NCBI GenBank assembly: GCA_021809225.1
Contig: JAKBAL010000029.1
Location: 1 to 11,303 of the forward strand
Direction of reading: 5' to 3'
Source of the DNA: Pseudomonadota bacterium
Lineage (GTDB): Bacteria > Pseudomonadota > Alphaproteobacteria > UBA9655
DNA: 11,303 nucleotides
The position numbers and the translations under genes were made by a program. Below are positions 7,076 to 11,303 of this stretch, piece after piece (within the stretch, counting starts at the first letter, position 1; each line of letters starts with the position of its first letter). The notes under the pieces are model-generated. The model worked only from the letters and a program-made list of their open reading frames with translations, made no database searches and was not told where the DNA came from.

Positions 7076-7552
7076 ATGGAAAAATTGCCGATGACAGCTC
7101 CTGGTCTCCAGGCGTTACAAGAAGAACTTAAGCATTTAAAGAATGTAGAGCGTCATGCCGTTATTAAAGCAATTTCTGAAGCTCGGGAACATGGAGACCT
7201 GTCTGAAAACGCAGAATACCACGCCGCCCGAGAACGTCAGGGATTTATTGAAGGACGCATTAAAGAGCTTGAGAATAAAGTTGCTCGAGCAGAAGTCATT
7301 GATGTCTCAAAACTTTCTGGCAAAGATATAAAGTTCGGCGCAACGGTGACCTTGGTTGATGATGAAACGAATGAAAAAATGACCTATCAGATCGTCGGAG
7401 TTGATGAAGCTGACATTAAAAAAGGTCTCTTGTCCATCATCGCGCCCTTGGCTCGGGCTTTAATCGGAAAATCTCTCGGGGATACATGCGATATAACAAC
7501 GCCTGGCAAAGGGCATAAATCCTATGAAATCGTCGACGTCGTCTATCGATAA
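7076..7552 (+). CDS. greA: Transcription elongation factor GreA
   Basis: GreA enters the RNA polymerase secondary channel and stimulates cleavage of backtracked transcripts, rescuing stalled elongation complexes. The 158 residues match the family length. The N-terminus is [20 protein letters not shown], followed by the coiled-coil with [17 protein letters not shown] (39-55). That stretch includes the two acidic tip residues Asp41 and Glu44, at the same positions as in E. coli GreA. The C-terminal FKBP-like domain follows (about 80-158). The ATG at 7076 gives the standard N-terminus. The ribosome binding site is weak (GAG about 11 bases upstream in an AT-rich leader). It stands as a single gene before tRNA-Ser. 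Confidence 0.97.
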   Translation: MEKLPMTAPGLQALQEELKHLKNVERHAVIKAISEAREHGDLSENAEYHAARERQGFIEGRIKELENKVARAEVIDVSKLSGKDIKFGATVTLVDDETNEKMTYQIVGVDEADIKKGLLSIIAPLARALIGKSLGDTCDITTPGKGHKSYEIVDVVYR

Positions 7553-7643
7553 CCTTGGCCAAGCTTGTGTTCTCGTGGATGGAGGAAACCCTTTCTTTGA
7601 AGATGAGTTTTAAAACTTATATCTACGTCTTTTCAGTTCCCTC

Positions 7644-7672
7644 TTGAACCTTTTGTCTTCCTCCGGTAGCCT
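7644..7672 (+). promoter_or_regulatory. Weak promoter-like pair upstream of tRNA-Ser
   Basis: TTGAAC (7644-7649) and TAGCCT (7667-7672) are 17 bases apart and end 11 bases before the mature tRNA 5' end. The -35 is fair and the -10 poor. tRNA-Ser could instead be read from the greA promoter. Confidence 0.2.
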
Positions 7673-7683
7673 CCAACTCTTAT

Positions 7684-7773
7684 GGAGGGATGCCGGAGCG
7701 GTCGAACGGGGCGGTCTCGAAAACCGTTGTACGTGTAAGCGTACCGTGGGTTCGAATCCCACTCCCTCCGCCA
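7684..7773 (+). tRNA. tRNA-Ser (anticodon CGA)
   Basis: This is a complete cloverleaf. Acceptor GGAGGGA (7684-7690) pairs with TCCCTCC (7763-7769), followed by discriminator G and an encoded CCA (7771-7773). The anticodon stem GCGGT/ACCGT encloses loop CTCGAAA with anticodon CGA at 7718-7720, reading UCG. The long variable arm (GTACG/CGTAC) is the class II serine hallmark. The T arm is GTGGG TTCGAAT CCCAC (7746-7762). The mature end is directly followed by a palindrome cluster. Confidence 0.97.
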
Positions 7774-7775
7774 TC

Positions 7776-7802
7776 CGCCGTCGCGCCGAAGGCGCTATGG
7801 CG
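7776..7802. repeat. Hairpin directly after tRNA-Ser
   Basis: CGCC (7776-7779) pairs with GGCG (7799-7802), enclosing a 3x3 internal loop and the inner stem GCGCC/GGCGC with a GAA triloop (7783-7795). There is no T-run afterwards, so it is not a classic terminator. It shares a CGAAGGCG core with the palindrome at 1395-1426. Confidence 0.55.
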
Positions 7803-7812
7803 TGATGTCACG
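7801..7812. repeat. 12-bp palindrome CGTGATGTCACG
   Basis: CGTGA and TCACG flank a TG spacer. It is the middle of three closely packed dyads between tRNA-Ser and the GIY-YIG gene. It may be part of one composite palindromic element (7776-7836). Confidence 0.5.
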
Positions 7813-7817
7813 ACGTA

Positions 7818-7836
7818 CCCCGGATTTAATCCGGGG
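7818..7836. repeat. GC-rich palindrome preceding the GIY-YIG gene
   Basis: CCCCGGATT (7818-7826) and AATCCGGGG (7828-7836) form a 9-bp perfect dyad around a single T; in RNA the inner pairs would open into the loop. The right arm runs into GGGGGGAG (7833-7840), which is 9 bases before the next ATG. This arm therefore also supplies the ribosome binding site, and pairing with the left arm could hide it. Such CCGGAT...ATCCGG dyads resemble dispersed intergenic elements; that link is inference. Confidence 0.65.
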
Positions 7837-7840
7837 GGAG
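7833..7840 (+). promoter_or_regulatory. Ribosome binding site of the GIY-YIG gene inside a palindrome arm
   Basis: GGGGGGAG lies 9 bases before the ATG at 7850, while no other start in the frame has such a site. Its first four bases belong to the right arm of the 7818-7836 palindrome. Confidence 0.5.
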
Positions 7841-7849
7841 TCGGACTGC

Positions 7850-8089
7850 ATGTATTTCGTTTATTCCATTCAAAGTGTGCTTGACTCTGAGCGCTATTAT
7901 ATTGGTATTACAACAAATATAGAGCACAGGATGGAGGATCATAATACTGGAAAATCGATACATACTAATAAGTTTAAACCTTGGAGATTAATGGCATATA
8001 TTGGGTTTAGTGATAAATCTAAGGCGGAGAAATTTGAAGCCTATCTAAAAACAGGCTCTGGTAGGGCTTTTTGTAAAAGGCATTTTTAA
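7850..8089 (+). CDS. Small GIY-YIG nuclease-domain protein
   Basis: The 79 residues consist almost entirely of a GIY-YIG domain of the short, standalone (UPF0213/YhbQ-like) type. MYFVYSIQS is the GIY strand, YYIGITTN (16-23) the YIG strand, Arg27 follows, then EDHNTGKSIHTNK (29-41). Glu63 in KFEAYLKTGSGR is the likely metal-binding Glu. GIY-YIG domains cut DNA with one divalent metal ion; for these small free-standing members the cellular substrate is generally unknown. The frame stays open upstream to a GTG at 7802, but that extension would translate the palindromes. The ATG at 7850 starts exactly at the domain and has GGGGGGAG in front, so I chose it. The gene sits between tRNA-Ser plus palindromes and a NUDIX gene, a location that suggests insertion. 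Confidence 0.9.
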   Translation: MYFVYSIQSVLDSERYYIGITTNIEHRMEDHNTGKSIHTNKFKPWRLMAYIGFSDKSKAEKFEAYLKTGSGRAFCKRHF

Positions 8090-8172
8090 GCTTTTTAAAC
8101 CCCTACCTTATTTTCTTTTCCACCTATGCGAAGATAAATAAAAGAAAAGTAAATAAAAAAGGTCACATTCTA

Positions 8173-8619
8173 ATGATCAAAATCCTCTGGAAAATCAATA
8201 ATATTTTTTTATCCCTTTTCTCAAAAAGGACAGTGGGGGCTCGTGCACTTGTTATTCAACAAGACCAGATTTTATTAGTCAAACACACATATACACCTGG
8301 ATGGTATACGATTGGAGGTGGCGTTGATGCAGGTGAATCTGGCCTTCAAGCCTTAGCCAGAGAGCTTAAGGAAGAAGTAGGAATTAACCTTCTTGAATCA
8401 CCTTCTATTTTGGGATTTTATTATAACCGCAATGAAAAACGGGATGACTACATCATTGTTTATGTGTGCAAGAAATTTGAAAAAGAGGCGGCTGTCTCAA
8501 AAGAAATTTTAGAAGCGAGATGGTTCCCTTTGAATAGCTTGCCTCATGATATTTCCCCTGCCACACAAAGGCGTATTGATGAGTATTTAGGTCATCGTCC
8601 TTTAAGTGATCGGTGGTAA
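8173..8619 (+). CDS. NUDIX hydrolase
   Basis: This 148-residue protein has a perfect NUDIX box at residues 49-71: Gly49, Glu55, Arg63-Glu64-Leu65, Glu67-Glu68 and Gly70, fitting GX5EX7REUXEEXGU. The box lies in GGGVDAGESGLQALARELKEE. It follows an ILLVKHTYTPGWYTIGG strand typical of the group. NUDIX enzymes hydrolyse a nucleoside diphosphate linked to another moiety using Mg ions; the substrate cannot be read from sequence. The first 20 residues (ILWKINNIFLSLFSKR) form an amphipathic, basic segment that may lie against membrane or pack on the domain. The ATG at 8173 is the only good start near the domain, with a weak GGT element upstream. There are 83 bases of AT-rich spacer after the GIY-YIG gene. 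Confidence 0.93.
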   Translation: MIKILWKINNIFLSLFSKRTVGARALVIQQDQILLVKHTYTPGWYTIGGGVDAGESGLQALARELKEEVGINLLESPSILGFYYNRNEKRDDYIIVYVCKKFEKEAAVSKEILEARWFPLNSLPHDISPATQRRIDEYLGHRPLSDRW

Positions 8620-8646
8620 GAAAAGATTATCATTTTCCCTAGACTG

Positions 8647-8762
8647 TAAGTGTTTTTCATGAGAAACTTATTTTATAAGCGTTTTTCACGAGATATAAGT
8701 GTTTTTCATGGAAACTAAAAAAAATAAGCAGATTTCACGAGACGTAAATGTTTTTCATAAGC
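8647..8762 (+). repeat. 49-bp tandem repeat over the Fic gene start
   Basis: The 18-base motif TAAGTGTTTTTCATGAGA occurs with variants at 8647, 8676, 8696, 8725 and 8745. Spacings alternate 29 and 20, so the true unit is 49 bases: 8647-8695, 8696-8744, and a partial third copy from 8745. The first copy also contains two dyads: an imperfect one around TTTTTCATGAGAAA (8652-8666) and the perfect CTTAT/ATAAG pair (8667-8679). The repeat covers the likely promoter, the start codon and the first codons of the Fic gene. Confidence 0.88.
8659..8718 (+). other. 19-codon upstream reading frame resembling the Fic N-terminus
   Basis: Starting at ATG 8659, the frame encodes MRNLFYKRFSRDISVFHGN and stops at TAA 8716-8718, overlapping the Fic start. 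The Fic N-terminus from its ATG at 8708 (METKKNKQISRDVNVFHKR) aligns position by position, sharing Met, Lys7, SRD and VFH. It is best read as a duplicated 5' coding end displaced by one 49-bp unit and therefore out of phase. It could act as a leader peptide, but I see no strong ribosome binding site, and translation is unproven. Confidence 0.55.
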
Positions 8763-10261
8763 GCCCTCCTCCTGAACAAGGGGCATATTTAGCAGGATAT
8801 GCTGCCTTAATCGATTTTTACGACCTGCAGGTACCGTTACCTGAAAAACTAGCAGCTATTAGTCCTCAACACAAACAATATACGATTGAAGAATGGTCCG
8901 TTTATACCCTTCGCCATAAACCTGAAGATACACTTCAGGGCCATTTAACTTTTGCCCTTAAATATGAAGGAGTTGATCTTACAATACTTCATGCGCTTTT
9001 TCATAAAATTCATTCTGAGGAGATTGAAGCTTGGGTAAAATCAGAACCTGTTGGCAGCTACAGTCGACGAATTTGGTTTTTTTATGAATGGCTTATGGAA
9101 AAAACATTGGATCTTGCCGATGCGGAAACAGGAAATTTTGTTGAGGCCATTGACCCCACTCAACAATATCCTGGCCCTTCAGAAATTTCTAAACGTCATC
9201 GCATTCGTAATAATCTTCCTGGTGTTCGTGATTTTTGCCCCTTGGTAAGGCGCACCGCTAAACTTGAAAGTTTTATAGCCATCCATTTAAATCGTCTCGC
9301 TCACGAAAAAACAGGAATGATTCATCCCGATGTTCTTGCCCGAGCGGCTGCTTTTTTATTGCTTAAAGATTCGCGGGCTTCCTTTGAAATTGAAGGAGAA
9401 CGTCCAGGAAAAAATCGGGCAGAGCGCTGGGGTCACGCTATTTCTCAAGCAGGATTTTATCCCCTCTCTCTTGAAGAACTTCTACGCCTTCAAAAGATTG
9501 TTATCGAGGATCAGCGTTTTGTTCCGATGGGGTTACGTAAAGAGGGTGGTTTTATTGGTGTTCATGAACGACTGACAGGCACACCTCTACCAGATCATAT
9601 TTCTGCGAAGTGGCAAGATTTGCCACGTTTACTCGATGGCATGATTACAGCTTACCAGCGGTTTAAAGGAGATGGGTTTGACGCCGTTATCCTTGCAGCC
9701 ATGATTGCTTTTGGATTTGTTTTTATTCACCCCTTTGCTGATGGAAATGGTCGTATCCAACGGTATCTTATCCATCATGTCCTTGCAGAGCATGGATTCA
9801 CGCCTAAGGGTGTTGTTTTCCCCATATCAGCGGTTATCCTTGAACGCATAGATGAATATAGGCGGGTTCTTGAGTCTTATTCCAGGCCTCGTTTGGAATT
9901 CATTAAATGGCATCCCACAAAATCTGGAAATGTGGAGGTCCTAAACGAAACGATTGATCTTTATCGTTATTTTGATGCCACTTTCCTTGCAGAATTTCTT
10001 TATGATTGTGTTCGTCAAACTGTCGAGAAAACCCTACCAGATGAAATTTCTTATCTCGAACAATACGATCAAATGAAAACCGCCATTAATGAGCGTTTTG
10101 ATATGCCAAATCACACAGCGGATTTGCTGATTCGCTTTCTACAACAAAATAAGGGTGTTCTCTCTCAGCGCGCAAAAGAAAAAGAATTTAAAGCCTTAAC
10201 TCCCAAAGAATGCCAACAATTGGAAAAACTATATGTGCAAATCTTTCGTCCGCTGGATTAG
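8699..10261 (+). CDS. Class II Fic-domain protein (probable AMPylator)
   Basis: The 520-residue protein has the canonical Fic core motif HPFADGNGRIQR at 344-355. It includes the catalytic His344 and the anion-binding Gly-Asn-Gly-Arg, so transfer of AMP (or another nucleotide part) from a nucleotide to a protein hydroxyl is expected. An inhibitory-helix motif of the [S/T]xxxE[G/N] type is present as SFEIEG (228-233), with Glu232, ahead of the core: a class II, self-inhibited Fic. The flap region is around GGFIGVHERLTG (283-294). Residues about 60-190 form an N-terminal module with RRIWFFYEWLMEK and the YPGPSEISKRHRIRNNLPG stretch. The last 100 residues are helical and may include a winged-helix-like end; no export signal is seen. 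The start is uncertain: GTG 8699 (GAGA upstream) follows a TAA in frame, and ATG 8708 is the alternative. Both lie inside the 49-bp repeat. The target is unknown. Confidence 0.93.
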   Translation: MFFMETKKNKQISRDVNVFHKRPPPEQGAYLAGYAALIDFYDLQVPLPEKLAAISPQHKQYTIEEWSVYTLRHKPEDTLQGHLTFALKYEGVDLTILHALFHKIHSEEIEAWVKSEPVGSYSRRIWFFYEWLMEKTLDLADAETGNFVEAIDPTQQYPGPSEISKRHRIRNNLPGVRDFCPLVRRTAKLESFIAIHLNRLAHEKTGMIHPDVLARAAAFLLLKDSRASFEIEGERPGKNRAERWGHAISQAGFYPLSLEELLRLQKIVIEDQRFVPMGLRKEGGFIGVHERLTGTPLPDHISAKWQDLPRLLDGMITAYQRFKGDGFDAVILAAMIAFGFVFIHPFADGNGRIQRYLIHHVLAEHGFTPKGVVFPISAVILERIDEYRRVLESYSRPRLEFIKWHPTKSGNVEVLNETIDLYRYFDATFLAEFLYDCVRQTVEKTLPDEISYLEQYDQMKTAINERFDMPNHTADLLIRFLQQNKGVLSQRAKEKEFKALTPKECQQLEKLYVQIFRPLD

Positions 10262-11083
10262 AGACTTCTTCGCCTCCTCAGCCTCTAGCCACTCCGCATG
10301 CTCAAGCAGATATTGCTTTTGGAATTCGGCAATTTTTGGGTCTGGCTGACCTGAAATCAATTCAACTCCTTTGAAGAGAACCCCTAAAAAAGAGAGACAT
10401 TGCCGATTGCACTCTTCGAGAACATCCTGAAGATATTCTAGACGATCATCGATAAGCACAATTTGAGATGGATGTTCCGCCTTTAAAAAAGCACGGAGCA
10501 CCTCTCCCTTATTAAAGGATCCTGTAATAAAGATACCTTTATAAAAGCTTGCCGGGCACAGCTTGGAAGGCTCCGAAACAAGAATTGCTTCGGAAACTCC
10601 TTGGTAAATTGGAGTAAAAGAAATCCCTTTTTCTTTCAACTCCTCATACCGCCATTTTTCCATGGAAGGGATGGATCCTATCGATCCTGTTTCCATTTTT
10701 GTGAGGGCATAGACAGGATAATTGGCTCTTAAGGCATTAATGAAGTCTGGCCAGGATTCCGACACAAGGATTGTCTTCCTCTGTAATCGCCAATGGCTTA
10801 AAATCGCTTCAAAGTTCTTAATTTTCTCTCGATCTCTTTTTAAATCGTCAATAAGGAAACGAAAGGGACTTGAGGCTCGAAACATAGTTGATTGAGGCGT
10901 GATGAGGGTGTCATCCACATCAATGAAAATGACTGCATCTTTCTCAACTTTTGAAAGGGCCTCTTGAACCTCAGGGATTGTATAGGCCGTAATAATTTGT
11001 TCTTGACCATTTAAAGCGACAGCGCTCGATGTTAATGACATCAATAAAATTCCTCCAATGATAGAAAAAAAATTATACTTCAT
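10229..11083 (-). CDS. Exported HAD-superfamily protein, DUF2608-like
   Basis: The 284 residues begin with a signal peptide (MKYNFFSIIGGILLMSLTSSAVA), with cleavage likely after residue 23. The mature part has intact HAD motifs. Motif I is FIDVDDTL (nucleophile Asp55, acid/base Asp57), motif II includes Thr128 in VYALTK, motif III has Lys192 in FNKGEV, and motif IV is VLIDDRLEYL (Asp212, Asp213). The pattern and length fit the DUF2608 family, known mostly from intracellular or host-associated bacteria; the substrate is unknown, with a periplasmic or secreted phosphatase most likely. The C-terminus ends in a charged helix (EHAEWLEAEEAKK). Its ATG overlaps the 3' end of the carbonic anhydrase gene by 11 bases, indicating coupled translation. 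Its 3' end overlaps the convergent Fic gene by 33 bases. Confidence 0.92.
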   Translation of the reverse strand: MKYNFFSIIGGILLMSLTSSAVALNGQEQIITAYTIPEVQEALSKVEKDAVIFIDVDDTLITPQSTMFRASSPFRFLIDDLKRDREKIKNFEAILSHWRLQRKTILVSESWPDFINALRANYPVYALTKMETGSIGSIPSMEKWRYEELKEKGISFTPIYQGVSEAILVSEPSKLCPASFYKGIFITGSFNKGEVLRAFLKAEHPSQIVLIDDRLEYLQDVLEECNRQCLSFLGVLFKGVELISGQPDPKIAEFQKQYLLEHAEWLEAEEAKKSLIQRTKDLHI

Positions 11084-11303
11084 TATTTAAGTCTTCAAAC
11101 TTATTTTTTTCAGGATTATATCTTTCCAGAATGCCCCGTGAAAGGTTGAAATTCCAAGCATGGAGTGAGAGAAGCCCTTTATGAACTCTTTCCGCAATCC
11201 AAGGAAAAGTTTCTAAATTTTTTAAGGAATTAACAAGGGAATATTGACCACAAAGCGTGGTTTTGTCCTCAAGCGATTTATCCTCATGGAATTTTAAAGT
11301 CAA
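11073..11303 (-). CDS. Beta-class carbonic anhydrase, C-terminal part (5' end outside window)
   Basis: Only the last 76 residues are in the window. They match the conserved beta-carbonic-anhydrase tail: a helix SLVNSLKNLETFPWIAERV, then KGLLSLHAWNFNLSRGIL, which corresponds to the family pattern of Gly-x-Leu-x-Leu-His-Gly-Trp-x-Phe. A closing RYNPEKNKFEDL strand follows. Family members reversibly hydrate CO2 to bicarbonate using a zinc held by Cys/Asp/His residues in the missing N-terminal part, so catalytic integrity cannot be judged. The usual Gly after His is Ala here, and Tyr is Asn (HAWNF), a mild departure. The TTG at the window edge is not taken as the start. The gene is followed with an 11-base overlap by the exported HAD gene. 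Bicarbonate supply would suit AccABCD carboxylation elsewhere in the window, which is inference. Confidence 0.85.
   Translation of the reverse strand: MTLKFHEDKSLEDKTTLCGQYSLVNSLKNLETFPWIAERVHKGLLSLHAWNFNLSRGILERYNPEKNKFEDLNNEV

Noticed and set aside
7684..7836. tRNA-Ser as a phage or island integration site
   Set aside because: No integrase is present and I saw no second copy of the tRNA 3' end in the window; insertion by another route remains possible.
7802..7849. N-terminal extension of the GIY-YIG protein from GTG 7802
   Set aside because: The extension only translates the palindromic element; the domain and a strong ribosome binding site begin at the ATG at 7850.
7690..7884. Plus-strand 64-codon frame
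   Set aside because: It lies over the tRNA-Ser gene and the palindromes, so it is a shadow frame.
8105..8163. AT-rich inverted repeat (ACCTTATTTTCTTTT with AAAAGAAAA...AAGGT) as terminator of the GIY-YIG gene
   Set aside because: The arms need several insertions to pair and are nearly pure A/T, so it could arise by chance.
9051..9575. Alternative plus frames within the Fic gene
   Set aside because: They are shadows of the Fic frame, with no independent start signal or domain.
8173..10261. NUDIX and Fic genes as a toxin-antitoxin pair
   Set aside because: The Fic protein carries its own inhibitory motif, the genes are separated by the repeat region, and NUDIX proteins are not known Fic antitoxins.

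Overview
The window looks like chromosome from an AT-rich alphaproteobacterium with a host-associated lifestyle; a Holosporales or Rickettsiales-like intracellular bacterium is my best guess. The reasons are moderate GC, an accD/greA/rsmI core, a tRNA-Ser with encoded CCA, and several accessory genes typical of intracellular bacteria: a Fic-domain protein, an exported DUF2608-like HAD protein, an exported GNAT-like protein and an exported Ala/Lys/Pro repeat protein. The taxonomic call is inference, because no rRNA is present.

Layout. Positions 1-1221 (minus) carry the start of a long low-complexity protein with a signal peptide or signal anchor. Three successive repeat classes follow (15, 19 and 49 residues), and the gene runs off the left edge without a stop. 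Positions 1437-2318 (minus) encode an exported protein with GNAT-like sequence signatures. Positions 2541-3395 (plus) are accD for fatty-acid synthesis, which meets comM tail to tail. Positions 3417-6697 (minus) form a compact set read rsmI, yraN, a DolP-like dual-BON lipoprotein, then comM. It covers rRNA methylation, a nuclease-fold protein, envelope maintenance and a DNA-uptake/recombination helicase-like ATPase. The rsmI-yraN-dolP order resembles the Escherichia coli cluster without lpoA and diaA. A 378-bp divergent intergenic region separates it from greA (7076-7552, plus).

The right part is more accessory. tRNA-Ser(CGA) at 7684-7773 is followed directly by three small palindromes and a 79-residue GIY-YIG nuclease-domain gene whose ribosome binding site lies in the last palindrome. 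Next come a NUDIX hydrolase (8173-8619) and a 520-residue class II Fic protein (8699-10261). A 49-bp tandem repeat covers the Fic start region and appears to be a duplicated 5' coding end. The Fic gene overlaps tail to tail by 33 bp with an exported HAD-family protein. That gene is translationally overlapped with the 3' end of a beta-carbonic anhydrase gene cut by the right edge.

The two observations I rate highest are the modular repeat protein on the minus strand at 1-1221 and the duplicated, out-of-phase 5' end of the Fic gene at 8647-8762. No CRISPR array, transposase or prophage gene is visible.
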